A stretch of DNA of 64,000 bases from Polytrichum commune (GCA_950295325.1 OX485808.1:13332501-13396500), one strand, 5' to 3'. Positions 1 to 13,087 are shown, counted from the stretch's first letter. The notes: generated from the sequence alone by a model not told the origin. Program-made: numbers and translations.

Positions 1-1000
1 TAGCCCAACACTGCTCCTCGTGGATGATAAATCAAGCATCAAGAAAACTTGGGTGACTTTGTGTTAATTCTCATAAACTCATGGTTTTGGGACTAAACCC
101 ATGGTTTCATCCACTTTACTTCACAAATAACTCTAATCGTATCTCGGGTTGCGGCCCATCCTTGGGTTGCAAGGCTCCTCAATTGGCTACTCATTAGTTG
201 GGGTCAATGTGTGGAAGCATGATCAGGCCTAAACCTATAATATATCCGTTCAAGTCAGCTCTAAGGAGCCGTAATATTACTTAGCGATGTGGGCCCTCAT
301 ATTACAACATCAAGATGTTGGGAGCTCAGTCCAAGTATGACTCTCCCTACATAATGTTTTTGAGCATCCCATTGTTATATTCTAAGGGCCTGTAAAACAA
401 GAGTTGAACGACGAATAATGTTATGGCACCCCTAATTATGCTCTAAGACATTTAAAAGTTGAAGTGATCCTATCTATATATTATCCACTTTATTCCAAAA
501 TCTACACAATCACAACAATCAATGTAACACGGAGGAATTCATAATACTTTTGAAAAAAGTCATGCCAGGGAGGCTGGATCTCGTAATGGAAATGGAAAGC
601 TTCGAATTAGTGCCGGAAGAGGAAGTGGAATTATCTCAAAGTTTAAGGACATTGAAATCAAGCAACTTCTTTCTCATTTAAATTTTTTTTTTGGAAGTGG
701 ATGTTTTTTTTAATTCCCTTGATATGCTTGGTTTGAAAGTGAGGAACCACACTAAACTGTTTTAAAATTGATTTGGGCCACATTAAGTAGAAACTTGATA
801 TTGGTAAATATTTATTCTATGCTACTTTTGAAATAAAAGGATTATGATTATGGAAGGTGTTGGTCATAAATCTCAAAGAAGATTCATGGGAAAATTTGAG
901 ATCTTACACTAACGTTATATACACCCCAACTAGACAATTAGAGTGGTTCACGTTAATCGTATCTGCATGAATTTTTCACCCAAGCTAATAGGACTATTTA
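1..1000. other. AT-rich intergenic DNA; truncated dispersed repeat at the window edge
   Basis: No gene is visible. Bases 1 to about 125 are a reverse-orientation fragment of a dispersed repeat that recurs at about 13750-13876 and 54990-55100 (shared words include AAGAAAACTTGGGTGAC and CATGGTTT in opposite orientation). The rest shows no recognisable coding or RNA feature. Confidence 0.5.
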
Positions 1001-1581
1001 GGGTTGCTTCACACTATGGCCGAAGGTTGAGAGGCCGTTGATTTCCACCAATCATATTGCATGAAACCAAGAATTCGACCTCTTGACCCTTCACACTAGA
1101 GGCCAAAGTCCAAAGGCCGTCACAATTTAAAATGCCTGCATGACAATATTTTTTGACCAAGGCGACGGACTCTTGAAGGAAGTTTGGGTCGGACAGGAAG
1201 GGAAACCCTAACTATTGTTGAGAGGCCGTTGATTTTTATCATATAAAAATAAAAAAAACTAACAAGACCTTGGCCGTTAGGTTGGAGGAGTTATTTTGGG
1301 CATGGAATAAAGTGGGATGCTTCTTCTTCCTTTGGACGTTGGGCTTGGCCTTTGGAGGCTTCACACTATGACAGTCCAAGTCGAAAGGCCTGTGGGAGTT
1401 CATGGCCAAAGGTTTGGACTTTGGGCTTGGCCTTTGGAAGGTTCACACTATGCCCAACCGATGGCTCCAATTCCTATATTTTATTGGCTATTTTCAACCC
1501 ATTTCTTTGGACACTTCAATAAAGTTTGGCCATTCAATCCCACAGCCTTTCGACTTGGACAACCATAGTGTGAAGCAATCC
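1001..1581. mobile_element. Tourist-like (PIF/Harbinger-type) MITE
   Basis: The left end reads GGGTTGCTTCACACTATGG and the right end is its inverted copy (CCATAGTGTGAAGCAATCC). A TTA lies directly outside each end (998-1000 and 1582-1584), as expected of the 3-bp target duplication of PIF/Harbinger elements. No transposase is encoded. Short open frames inside (from 1317 and 1402) are chance readings of the repeat. The CTTCACAC core is shared with the elements at 10060, 12418, 33022 and 49157, which suggests a related family with a different internal sequence. Confidence 0.8.
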
Positions 1582-1584
1582 TTA

Positions 1585-3277
1585 GTGTACTAAATGGTTG
1601 CCAAAGGCCAAATCCACCGAGATTGAGATGATGAGTCAAGAATTGAGCATCAAGACCTTTGATTTTTTAAGATAAACAAATTTTCTTGCTATGGAGCAAG
1701 TTGGGCTTTTGTGTGTGTATGTGTGTGTGGGGGGGGGGTAGTTTTGTTTTGTACCCTAGTAGACGATCTACTTGCATATGTAGACAAACAAACTATATTT
1801 GGATCATTCATCTAAAAGTTTGACCAATCTCCCAATAAATAAAACATGAATCCACTTGTGCCAATGAAAAAAATAAGAGGATTCTCACTTTTCCATGCAA
1901 GTGATACACGCGTGTTTGATGATATATATCGTACCTCATGATTTAAAATCACAGCTACACGCTTGTGATTTGCAATATTAAGAATAGAAAAATGTGACAG
2001 TTTGTGATTCTTACATACTTTGCAGATGAAATAGCCAGAAATACCCTTAACATCATAAAAAAATGGATGAGATCGTAACTTATGGATGAATGTGTGTAAG
2101 TTTAGACTCTAGACATGAGATGAAATCCAATCCTAGATTGTATCTAATTTATGTACATTGCTTTCAATGAATGCACGTACTTTAAGGTAGAAGTGACCAT
2201 GACAAACACTTTGAATATTACAATTCCACATCCAAACTATTGAATTCCTATTTAAGGAAAATTTAGACAATAACATTACAAGCACAAACGACATTAACCT
2301 CACATGAATTGGAGAATATTCAAAATATGTAGAAATATTCAAAGTCATAAATCTCATTTGAATTTTTATAATTTGATAAGGGGATGCTAGGTGGGTCGAG
2401 GTTTTGTAGTTGGGAACACATGTAGTTAGGTCTGATGATGCAATTGCATGGTTATGAATACAATAGGTTAAGGAGTTGAATTGGTTAATTCAATTTGACC
2501 ATTCACTTTGCACTAGCCTCCATGACATAACATATTTCTAGCACACCATAAATTGAGGTTGCTTGACCACTTAAGTCAAACATGCGGGAACCACATTATG
2601 AACAATATTGAATGCCACACCAACTTGCCTACATGTAGATTTTGGGTAATGCAGTGGTTAGTAATGGAGATTCGTTTCACTAATCACAAGATGTGAGGCC
2701 AAAACCACCCCCCTTAAGCGTCCTAGTCCGGGTGATGGTTTTGAGAATCACATGTATTGTTTGTGTATTGGAAATGCTCCCTTCACATCCCAAGGCACCC
2801 ATGTCATTTTGAATCACTTTGTTTATTAATGGTAGCCTCTGGACTTGTAGCCGAATTGGCTTTCTCAAGGGTCCAACCGGCGGCCTTAGCAACACAAGCG
2901 CTCAAAGATATTCCCCTTTGGCCCTTGCTTATCCTCTCCTTCCCTATTCCAAAACTAGAGTCTTCCACTTTCTCCATCGGCCTAACTTCCTTTGTTTCGC
3001 CACCGCGGAAGTCCTCCACCTTCTCCATTAGTAATCCAAGTGATTTATTTTGACCAATAGGTTCAAGTGTTGAAAAACACTTTTCTCAATGGTTCATCAT
3101 TAAGACATTCAAGAGTCACATACAACCCTACCTAGTCTAATAAATCCCAACCCTTGCCTAAGATCTATGATGGCCTACAATAACCTAGTGTGATTAGATT
3201 AATTTTTGGGTTAAGCAACTAAGTTGCTAGGCTTTTCTTTTTTAATTACTGGCACCCCCCCAAGGTCAGCTGGCACT
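1585..3277. other. Intergenic DNA without a recognised gene
   Basis: AT-rich, with a GT-rich stretch ending in a run of G at about 1710-1738. The open frames at 2133-3053 are short, overlap on both strands and have no recognisable domain, so none is called as a gene. Confidence 0.5.
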
Positions 3278-3575
3278 TGTGCTGGCTTCGGCCATGAACT
3301 TGTTACCTTGATGGCTTCGGCCCTGAACTGGGACTGTGCTGGTTTCGGCCATGAACTTGTTACCTTGCTGGCTTCGGCCCTGAGCTGGGACTGTGCTGGC
3401 TTCGGCCATGAACTGGGACTATGCTGGCTCGGCCATGAACTTGTTACCTTGCTGGCTTCGGCCCTGAACTGGGACTGTGCTGGTTCGGCCCTGAACTGGG
3501 ACTATGCTGGCTCGGCCATGAACTTGTTACCTTGTTGGCTTGGCCATGAACTGGGACTATGCTGGCTTCGGCCAT
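3278..3575. repeat. GC-rich minisatellite, two alternating ~28-nt half-units
   Basis: About ten imperfect copies alternate between a half-unit containing GGCTTCGGCCATGAACTTG and one containing GGCCCTGAACTGGGACT. Both share the core GGCTTCGGCC and differ mainly after it. Because several units keep phase, the array produces a 128-codon open frame (3224-3610, +) with a repeating GHELVTLLASAL-type peptide. That frame is a by-product of the array: it has no upstream gene signals and no known domain. Confidence 0.85.
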
Positions 3576-3730
3576 GGGTCAGCTTAAGCAACCCCAGCTG
3601 CCCTCAATAAGTAACCCCAGGCTCTAATCAAGCATCACCCTAACTCCCTTCCCCTTGTACTTTGGCTAAATGTACTAACTTAGCCCGCTAATGAACTAAT
3701 CTAACACATAACTACCCTAAGAGCTACTTA

Positions 3731-3965
3731 ATCCACACGCCTTGTCTCAAGCTCTAAGAGCTCTCCCCCCTTGAGAGAGATAATAAGAGAAAGAGCTTAA
3801 CTAATTAACTTCCCTAAAACCAATAATCCACACACGTGGCTCAAGCTCTAAGAGCTATCCCCCCTTGAGAGGGACAATAAGAGAAAGAGCTTAACTAATT
3901 AACTTCCCTAAAACCAATAATCCACACACGTGGCTCAAGCTCTAAGAGCTTGCTCCCTTGAGAAC
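3731..3965. repeat. 94-bp tandem repeat, about 2.5 copies
   Basis: The phrase CAAGCTCTAAGAGCT recurs at 3748, 3842 and 3936, a constant 94-bp step. The intervening text (GAGAAAGAGCTTAACTAATT and flanks) is nearly identical between copies. The phrase contains AGCTCTAAGAGCT, itself an inverted repeat. A purine-rich tract (GAGAGGAAGAGAGG type) follows at 4010-4050. Confidence 0.85.
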
Positions 3966-4513
3966 GCTTGATGGAGAGAGTCGCAAATGAGAGAAAGAAC
4001 ACCTTAAGTAGCAAAGAGGGAGAGAGGAAGAGAGGGAGAGAGAGGTGAGGATAGGGTGGGAGGATTAGCACCTCCAATCACAATCCCTTAACCTTCACCT
4101 TCAAAGTAGGGACTAATCCCCTTCCACCAAGCTTCCTTCTTCCTAAACTACCAAGGTGGATCCAAAAGTGGGCATTTAACCCGCGGAGCTCACCTTGCCT
4201 CACCTTACCCTTTACTCACATAATCAAGGCATCCTCTTATTGAAATCAAACCTTGAAATAACTACACAACACATTCTAATGCCTAAACTTAAATCCAAAC
4301 CACACTTCACTCTTTTTATGTTTTGTGAATAATCATAACACATCCAAGTCAAACTAAAATTGGTTTCGAAGAGTTAATCACCACATGTGGGCACCATTTT
4401 GTGCTCACACAAGACTACAAATAATTGTAGGGACTTGCTAACCAATCAAGAAATGGTTGCCATCCGTAAAGGACCAAAATAGGGTCAAAATCAGGTCACA
4501 AATGGAGTTGGAT

Positions 4514-4844
4514 CCTTCTAGCTTATGATACAATATGTAGTTGAAGGTGGTTGAGATGGTTGTACTTCACTTTCTTTGATTCTATTTTGTTTGTAGGTGT
4601 CATGACACCGGGAGAGAACTTCCAGGCCAAAGCATTGGAGAGGGTTTGTAGTAGACAAAGACTCATATACAAACTTCACATTACAATCCCAAAATGCTAC
4701 AGACCTCCACTCCACAGATTGCACAAATAGGAGGGATGATAATTGAGATCAAATCCACTCTTCAACTACAGTTGCTCCTCGTGTGTGAGAATGGGAGAAA
4801 ATGTATGGTTGTGGTTAAAAATGGACCCAACCACAAACCACTTG

Positions 4845-4847
<3 letters not shown>
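4514..4847. repeat. Dispersed repeat, copy 1 (second copy at 59227-59708)
   Basis: This stretch and 59227-59708 share ordered words: GATACAA..GTAGTTG, GGCCAAAGCAT-GGAGAGG, GATTGCACGAATAG/GATTGCACAAATAG, TCAACTACAGTTGCTC/TCAACCACAACTACAC and a final CCACTTGAGTA. In this copy the last TA runs straight into an (AC)n array. In the other copy a small MITE begins at the same TA. Confidence 0.7.

Positions 4848-4882
<35 letters not shown>
4848..4882. repeat. (AC)n microsatellite
   Basis: About 17 uninterrupted AC units, followed by a short TCTA-type run (ATCTATCTATCC). Confidence 0.95.
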
Positions 4883-4883
<1 letters not shown>

Positions 4884-4884
<1 letters not shown>

Positions 4885-7800
4885 TTGTCTATCTATCTAT
4901 CCATCTATCTAACTGAGAGAGAGATGGGCATTTCTTTGAAGAAAGATGAGATACAAAACTTAAGAGTGCTACCAAATTTGTGAAGGGTCCGTCTCACTTG
5001 TGCCCATGCCACTAATGAAATCCACAAAGAGTGTCAGTAATGTACACAAGGTAAATCTTAGCAGAACCAAATTTTTATCTATGTCCCACAATCATGTACA
5101 ACATACACACCCATTTTGTATCATGGAACACACATATTGTCATTGAGTATTCTACATGTTCTTTGAACAACACGAGACTGCGCTTTGTGGCATGTTACAC
5201 ACTCCTTCCACCTTTACTAGTCCTCACTACTTAACCTAATCTTAGGGGTTACTTAAGATAAACAACCAATGCTACTTAAACTATGAGAGAAAGCTTTCAT
5301 GCTTTCCCTCTTTACTTGTTATAGAATTAGGTAAGTACCCTTCACCATAGATTCATAGAAACGGATCTATGGTGGACATTTGTCAAGGAGAATTCACCAA
5401 ACCCTAAAGTAATTCTTATGTTAGGAGTTATTTTTCATAAATGGATGGATCCATTTATATTAAAGTAAAAGAGAAAGAGACCTTCATGACTTCTCTGGTC
5501 ACCACCCAATGATTGCAAGATCATTTATATGGGTCAATGTTGAATAGTGTGGGCCACACTAAATCAAATTCACTAGTGTAGTTGAGTGTGAACACGGCCT
5601 CCAATGTAGGTACGCACACAATCATATTTTAACGATCTCATTTGTTGAATGCAAGACTAGGACCTCATTGAATACACGAGTCAACACTAAAGTGCTCAAC
5701 TGTATACTTTGTGCCATCCCATGCGACTACACTAGACTCTCCCGTACATCTCAATCACACTTTGTTGACTCAAAATTGTAACCCTAGAATTACATTTTAA
5801 TAATGAGAAGTGCTACTTTAGAAATATATAGTTAGCGTATTCTTCTGTGACATGGCATGAGCATGTGAAATTGCGTAAGCCACATCTCAAAAATAGTAGG
5901 CACATAACATGCACCAAGATAATATATTGTATAATGTTAAACTATAATTCTAACTTGCACATGAGCATATAACTAAGTCATGTTTATAGCATAAAGTAGG
6001 ACTATGATGTGTTCACACGTTGATGTTGATGTTAGAATCGTGTTTTCTTGTTACTAGTGTGGTTTGAATTGCATAACATTTGGTGTGTAAGTGTGTTGAT
6101 GTAAAGAGTGTGTCCACTACAATGCAATATCTTTTGTTGTCATTGGATATTGAGACTTTCTACGTTATGATCGCATGTTTGTTCTTTTGTTTACAACCAA
6201 CCCACCCACTGCAAGCGTAAGGTAAACAGTAAACCCCACCTTACACCAAGAGGATTCTTGAACAAGGTAGGGCCAACGGGTTCAAATTCATGTTAGATTG
6301 CCTGACGTTGGTTATTTATTCATTTATTTGTTTATAACCAAAATTGTCCATTAACCACAAATTACGTTATAGAAGACTTATTTCTGGAGGTCTTTGACCA
6401 TGATATTGTTCTCATGTTTATCTTGCCAATGCCTCCAATAAAAGATCCTTTTGACCGTAATCGGTGGAAAATGACAAGACTTGCTTATGACTATAGGGTT
6501 TAACTAATTCATCACCTACATTTGGAAAATAACAACTTACACATGTACTTATGTACCCCCCCCCCCCTACTATAGACTCTTCAAATAATAGTACACGATT
6601 TCATTTTCACTCAAAGCAAGCCTTCGCATCTTTTGGGGTTGTATTGAACTTGCTAGTCCCGTAATCCTTTTGGCTTCTTGGACTTTAGAATCAATTTCAT
6701 TTCATTCAAGAATTTTCTAGAAACTATGATAGAGGCGTTGGTTTTTGACACATTGGGTACCCTTGTACGGTGCTCTTTGCTTCTCTTATGTTCTTGTCGG
6801 CAAAAGAAACGACAAGAAGTTTTGGAAGTGCCAAGTTGTAACCCAATAAGGTGAGCATGCTTTTCACAGTCACCTTTTCTAATTGGTCGCCTATATTTGT
6901 GGTGTGTAGTTAGGTATGGATGTAAGAATAGACACTAAAACAACATGTGTTTAAAAAGAGATTGGATTACGTGCTCATAATCAATTGCTCATCCAAGAGT
7001 TCATGGGTTATTGAAACTCGTTGGAACTTTGCATCCATGGAGGTACAATATCATCAATGATTCTTAGATTATGTGCTTGAGCTTATCAGTATGACCAATA
7101 ACCAACTTGAGTAGGTGAATGACACACTGCTCCCATCAACTCTCCTCTCATTGGTTATCTAGTCCAAAATATGTTAACCGTTATAGGCTCAACACTCTAC
7201 ATAATTAGGGGGTCCATGAGGATCCTCGCTTTGACAACGAATAAGATACTCATGTGAACTCCAAAAATTATCATGAAATGGCTACACCCATGATTTAGAA
7301 CTTGCAGTCATCTCACACTAATTGTGCATTTCATAATCTACGGGAAGTGGGTGTAGAGCTAAAAATGTTCATTTAAGGTATGCTTACTTGAACAACCACA
7401 ATGGACATAGCTTTAACCCTCAAAGGTCTAATGTGCCCGATCTATAACCTATGTAAACCATTTATATGGGTCGTCTTTCATGCTTTATCCATGAAGGAAG
7501 CCATTAGTATCTAGATAGGTCCTCCCCAAGTCTTAAAATCATGATATTCATAGTTATGGTTTCACAACTTTATTAAGTATACCTAAAATTGCAGCCAAAT
7601 GTAACATTACATTGATTTTTATTTTTATTTTTATTTTATGGTTTGTACATAATTAGAATGGTTAAAGAATATTTATCTTTTAAATAAAAATACATTTATA
7701 TTTCATCAAAATCAAGTGAGATGCATTTTTTATTGGTAAAATTAAGGAGTGACATAATGGGGGTGGGAACAAAATTGAGTTCAATTTTTTATTATTATAA

Positions 7801-10059
7801 TAGTAAATATTGTAACAAAAAGATTCTTTGAGGTGCTTAAGCACTTCAAAGACCATATAAAAATGTTGGTGGTAGATTCTTCACTAAAATTGGACCAAAT
7901 CCTAGTCCAAGATTATAATATGTTGAATTATATGGTAGAAAACTTTGATAGAAAAAACATAATTGATTATGATGATATTATGCAAAATTTCCCATTAAAT
8001 GTCCATTATTTTATCATGTGTGCATGCACGCACGCGTGCATCAAATAGTAGGTTGTATTGTCTTTGCATTATATCTAAATAGTAAATTATATAAATAATC
8101 AAGAAGGATCACATGTCTCCGAAAAGATTTAGGTATAGTGGAAGTGTACCAAGAGATTCGCCCATGGAATTGATGAAACCGAAAAGTCAAAAGCTTAAGA
8201 ACATGTCCAAATTAAAGTAAATTTAATTGAATAGCTAGAAGTTGGGGAAATAAGTAGATTGAAAATTAAGTATTTAGACTCCTTTAGAGTGGCGTGTCAA
8301 GAAGCTCGATGTCCACTACCTAGCTACTTGCATGGACATTAAGGCTTCTAGGGCTTAAATGCCTTAGGGGTCAAAAGGTGATTTGCCCAAGTGGCCGTGG
8401 CTTGGATATATATCTCGAAACTCTCGGAGATTTGAAGGCAACAAGAAGCATGATAGGCCCCACTTCCATCGGATGTGGGATTCCAAGGAAACCGTACAAA
8501 GAAGTCAATGTAGGGTGCTTTGGATGTAGGTTTTGACTTGAAAATATTTAGGGTGCATGTGGATAAGGATGTTGGTAATAGGAACATTCAATGGATGAAT
8601 GTCGTTGATGGCAAAGCCGTTTTATCATTTAAAGTACCGCGGTTGTTATTTGGTTACACTTCTCAATCGGACGCGTAGCGTATACACTCTAGAATTCGTA
8701 ATATCAAGCTTGTGGTAACCAAAGCGCACATGATATTATGGAGTTTTCTAGTGAACACAAAGTTAACATGGTAATGATGATGACAACGTGATGCGTGCGA
8801 GTGTGTGTTTAAGTTCTTTGGTGCTTTACTTTGATGTCAAACCCTAAAATGTGTGGGAGGGAAATGTGATAACAAGCAGTGAGACTTAAACTAAGAACAT
8901 CCGTTCTCTAGGGTTTCGGGATATAAGAGAAGGAGTGACATTAAGGAGGTTGATATTACAGAGTTTAAAGTGTATTTGATTGGCATGTGGTTACTAGGTG
9001 AGGATCAAAGAATAAACATCATAAAGACACGCGTTTAAAAGAGGTTGGACTATGTTTTCAACATTTATTAACTATTTTCTATACAAGAGTGAACATTATT
9101 GGGAGGACCTATGTACTTCTATTAACCAAAACTTTTCAATCCAGTGCTTATTGACGTTCCATTGTAGATTTGTTGATGCAACACAAACCTGAAGACGTGG
9201 ATATGATCAATAGACGATGGAGTACAAGGAAAACGAATTGAAGAACACCCACATATCCTATCACTAACTTACAAAGTGTGGATGTGTAATGTAGAGCACA
9301 TTGTGACAGTTTGTGGATTTTCAATGTGGACCTAAGATTCGTGGGCCTTACATGGTCGCATTAATTCTTAATTGCACATCTACAATTGAGTGGGATATAT
9401 GACAAGGTTTGCAGTTAAGAGTGGACACCAAAATTACATCATGTGGTACGATGAGATTGGACTAACTTATCACATGCTCAAAATATAAACACCGCCTTTA
9501 AAGGTTTAACGGTTAACACAAATTAGGAAGGCCTATATGATGACGTCAACGAGAATAGGGCCCAATATGTGAGGTATGGAGTACCCACAATAGGTCGTAT
9601 TTTACAACATTGTAACCTTGTAATATCTAAGGACCCATCATCCCCATGGCATGCGTTGAGGGACATGAGTCTATTAAACATACATGTTATGTGATATGTC
9701 AAGGAAAAACTTTTGCTTGAACTAGTTACACTGCCCAAATAGACCTCGGAATGTAAGTGGATTACCACCACTCTAAAACTTTAGGGGGCATAGATTTTGA
9801 GGCTTGGGATTTGACGTCCACTTTGAAGGCTAATATTATTTAATTTAATTTTCTTCTATTTAATTATATAAGCCCAACCAAGGCGAGTGCATCTATCAAG
9901 AACTATGATTTATAATGGATTCTAATGTATAGGTACATCTCCAAACATGACAAGTGCACATTTGAAAGAAAGAAAAAAGGAAAAAACCATATAGTTCATA
10001 TATGAACTTCACATAATTTTATTAGTATTGGATACTTACCTTCCCAATGGATAAGTTTA
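4884..10059. other. Repeat-rich intergenic DNA, no gene recognised
   Basis: Contains poly-C at about 6556-6567 and AT-rich low-complexity DNA at 7612-7830. A dispersed repeat at 6895-7400 is related to 8990-9480 and 11235-11600 (shared motifs include GATTGGA.TA.GTGCTCA and AATAAGATA.TC-type stretches). A block near 8900-8990 recurs inverted near 16565-16690. Open frames in this stretch are under 90 codons and carry no recognisable domain. Confidence 0.5.
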
Positions 10060-10558
10060 GGGCCACTTCACACACGAGCCAAGAGCCGTGACCATGAACT
10101 TGTGAAAGTCCAAAAGAGAACATTCAAAGGCCGTCCCAAGACACCTCCAAAATCACGTAGTGTAACCATGGATCCTCAAGTGTAGTGTGAAGTCATATGG
10201 GACCGGGCCCTCAACCAAATGCTATTTCAATGAATTTCTATTCATGCAGATCCTCACACATGATAAGATTGAATAAATCAACGGTTGTGAGCATTCGGAG
10301 TGCCACGGTCTCCCAGTTTTGTGGTAGGCCTACCTCCAAGAGGTGGTTTTTGCAAATAGTCCAAGTGACCATGAAACATGATCCATTTGATGCCATGTAG
10401 GAATCCATGTAGACTTTACATCCATCTTGCATTCACATGCTCCGTTGGTCCCTCAAGCGTAGTGTGAAGCGAACTTGGACCGGCTCCGTCTTTTCCACCA
10501 ATGAGAGTGCTTGAAGTGTAATGGTCACGGGCTCTCACTCTCATGTGTGAAGTGGCCC
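10060..10558. mobile_element. Tourist-like MITE, GGGCCACTTCACAC family, copy A
   Basis: Terminal inverted repeats GGGCCACTTCACACACGAG and CTCATGTGTGAAGTGGCCC. Perfect TTA target duplication at 10057-10059 and 10559-10561. 499 bp, no transposase. Its interior is shared with 33022-33519 (same orientation) and 12418-13087 (inverted), for example around the words GGTCTCCC and CACCTCCAA. Open frames on both strands are shadows of the repeat. Confidence 0.9.
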
Positions 10559-10930
10559 TTACATAGACACCACAAACCTCTAGCCATGTTTGCCCATGCC
10601 TCTCCTCTTTGTGTCCACACCCATAAATACATGAGATGGGAATGGCAAGAGCCCATGTGAAGCAACTCCCCAACTTCTTGAAGATTGCCAGCTTGGCTTT
10701 GTGTCAAACTCATCCATCGTGGTGAAAATACTCTAAAAGGAACATACTCTTTAAAGATTGAGGCCCGATTTATTCCAACCGAAGCCCTTTACACTAATTA
10801 TGCGTCCATGATATTAATTTGGAATCTAATATACTAAAATATTAGAATAAAACCAAGTTTCAAGCGAAACAATATGAATTTTTGAATTGAACTTTAGGTG
10901 AATTGGCTAAAATGTGAGCTTGAGAGTTTA

Positions 10931-11195
10931 CATGCATAGTCAACCAAGTTTTCTTGAACTTCATGATAAAAAAAAAGAGGTTATGCTATCAAGAATCATA
11001 ATTTTAGCTTGTTATACTAGAATTGGTGGGCCAAGCCAGCCTTGCATAGGCCCATCTGAGATTTGAGGTGACGGGTTTCATGGATATAACCTATTTGAAA
11101 TCCTAAAATTTTCTCAAAGTCTTTCCAATTAGTAAATGATGTTTGGGGAGTTTCACCCAACTTTCAAAAATGAGCTTTGACATCATGTGCATATG
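10931..11195 (+). repeat. Dispersed repeat, partial copy
   Basis: Shares GGTGGGCCAAGC.AGCCTTGCATAGGCC and the following TTTCACCCAACTTTCA region with 13870-14150 and 55310-55500. No coding capacity is recognised. It could be an LTR or non-autonomous element fragment, but its ends are unclear. Confidence 0.65.
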
Positions 11196-11689
11196 TATGA
11201 CTTAGTGCCTCGTCTTAAATATACATCAATTCATGGAGTGGTGAATGCTTGGTTGTGGATCTAAGGACGGACACCCAAAATACATGTATTGAAAAGGGAT
11301 TGGACTATGTGCTCAAAGTTTATTGACCATTCTAGTACACTAGTCAACATGATTGGGGGGACCTATACGATCATTCAACAACTCGGAGAATCTTCGCTTC
11401 AAGAATGAATAGGATATCCGTACATACATATTCACTTCAAAAAACACGAGGAAAGTGGCTACGGGCTCGATTTGGACTTGCTAATCATTTGGCACTAATC
11501 TTGTGTTTCTTATCCTATGAGAAGTGAAGGCATAAAGAAAAGTGTCCATTTGAAAACCCACTTACCTTACGACAGAGCCAACAAACTCTTAGGGTGAAGT
11601 TCCAAGGAGGGAATTGGGCATTATGGTCCAAAATATTCTTCAGGCTTCATGGTTGAGAATTTGGTCATTGAAGATCCTTAAAGGCTTAC

Positions 11690-11706
11690 CCCCCCCCCCC
11701 CCCCCG
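11690..11706. repeat. Homopolymeric C tract
   Basis: A run of about 15 C residues, interrupted only at its right end by GCGG. Confidence 0.9.
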
Positions 11707-11744
11707 CGGTGCTCACTTGGATACGAAGGTCTCAAATTATGAGG

Positions 11745-11975
11745 TATGTTGACTGCACTAGTGGCACAGTCAAAGTTAACTCATGAAAGGTTTGAGATGA
11801 CCCTAAACTACCGGATGATGGCGGAGAGATACCCAAATCTCAAGGAAGAGGTTGGCAGTTCGAATCCTGGCTGTGAAATCTCCTCTCTACTTGACGGAAA
11901 ACTTGTCAGGTGGTGAACTGCCTCCCGTGCTTTGGTGTTGGCCTGTGAGCCTTCTGTCTCAAAAAGAAAAGAAAA
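11745..11975 (+). mobile_element. tRNA-derived SINE-like retroposon
   Basis: The head contains a pol III A-box-like stretch (near ACTAGTGGCACAGTC) and about 95 nt later a good B-box, AGTTCGAATCC, at roughly 11858. The body ends in CCTTCTGTCTC followed by an A-rich tail of AAAAGAAAAG units. That order (internal pol III boxes, unrelated body, A-rich tail) is the plant SINE layout. It is not a tRNA: the flanks of the B-box do not fold into a complete cloverleaf. No clear target duplication was found, so the boundaries are approximate. Confidence 0.55.
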
Positions 11976-12417
11976 GAAAAAGTTTAGTCATGAAATGAAG
12001 AGTTTCGATTGAAAAGGAAATGGACCCTACCATGTGAAATTGGGGGGGGGATGAGAAATTGCACATTGCACATATTTTCATCCCTATTCATGAAACCACC
12101 CCGAGAGTTTGTGGGAACAGGGTTGCGGGGTTGGGGGGTTCCATGATGAAAGGAAGCATTTGTAGGCATACAAAAATGTTGCTAAGTTTGGTGAGCCCAC
12201 AAATATTAATGTTTTGTTCCAGAATATACTTGTAGAATTCTCTTGTTACTGAGATTCAGGTGCACACTTGGATTGACATCTACACTCCAAAGATGTCCAG
12301 TTATCCTATCATCGCCCACTCTCCAGCTGGTTAAGGTCTAGTATAGACATGCATGCCCAAGCTACACTAAATACGATATTTAGTGTCACCAATTCTAATT
12401 GTCTCGATCAATACTAA

Positions 12418-13087
12418 GGGCCACTTCACACACGAGACTGAGAGCCCGTGACCATTACACTTCAAGCACTCTCACTGATGGAAAAGGCGGAGCCGGTCCA
12501 AGTTCGCTACTTCACACTACGCTTGAGGGACCAATATAGTAAGTGAATGCAAGATGGATGTAAAGTCTACATGGATTCCTACATGGCATTGAATGGATCA
12601 TGTTTCATGGTCACTTGGACTATTTTCCAAAACCACCTCTTGGAGGTAGGCCTAACACAAAACCGGGAGACCATGGAACTCCCAATGTTCACAATCGTTG
12701 ATTTATTCTATTTTATCATGTGTGAGGATCCGCATGAATAAAAATTCATTGAAATAGCTTTTGGCTGACACAACATTATTCATATTCATAACACTGTTAT
12801 GTGGGACTGACAATATTCCACAAAATATTCTTTGATTTTTGCACATTCAGACTGAATGTGGGAAATATAGGGGAATATTTTATGGAATATTTTCGGTCCC
12901 ATAGAACATTGATATGGACTTGAATAATGTTATGGAGGGGTTGGTGACACATGACTTCACACTACACTTGAGGATCCTTGACCACACCACATGATTTTGG
13001 AGGTGTCTTGGGACGGCCTTTGGACACTTTCTTTCGGGCTCTCACAATTTCATGGTCACGGCTCTTGGCTCGTGTGTGAAGTGGCCC
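12418..13087. mobile_element. Tourist-like MITE, GGGCCACTTCACAC family, copy B, interrupted by a second MITE
   Basis: Ends GGGCCACTTCACACACGAG and CTCGTGTGTGAAGTGGCCC, with TAA target duplications at 12415-12417 and 13088-13090. It is in reverse orientation relative to copy A and about 170 bp longer, because a separate palindromic element sits at about 12770-12935. The uninterrupted copies A (10060) and C (33022) act as the empty site. Confidence 0.9.
12770..12935. mobile_element. Small palindromic MITE nested in copy B
   Basis: Begins with ACATTATTCATATTCATAAC and ends with the inverted match GAATAATGTTATGG. The same element recurs at 16025-16172. Internally it keeps the mirrored words GTTATGTGGGAC and GGTCCCATAGAAC. 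It has no coding capacity. Confidence 0.8.

Noticed and set aside
3731-3965. CRISPR-like array
   Set aside because: Repeats are 94 bp and contiguous with no unique spacers, and the window is eukaryotic.
11745-11975. Possible tRNA gene around the B-box AGTTCGAATCC
   Set aside because: No acceptor-stem pairing or anticodon arm at the right spacing. The A-rich tail and extended body fit a SINE-like element better.
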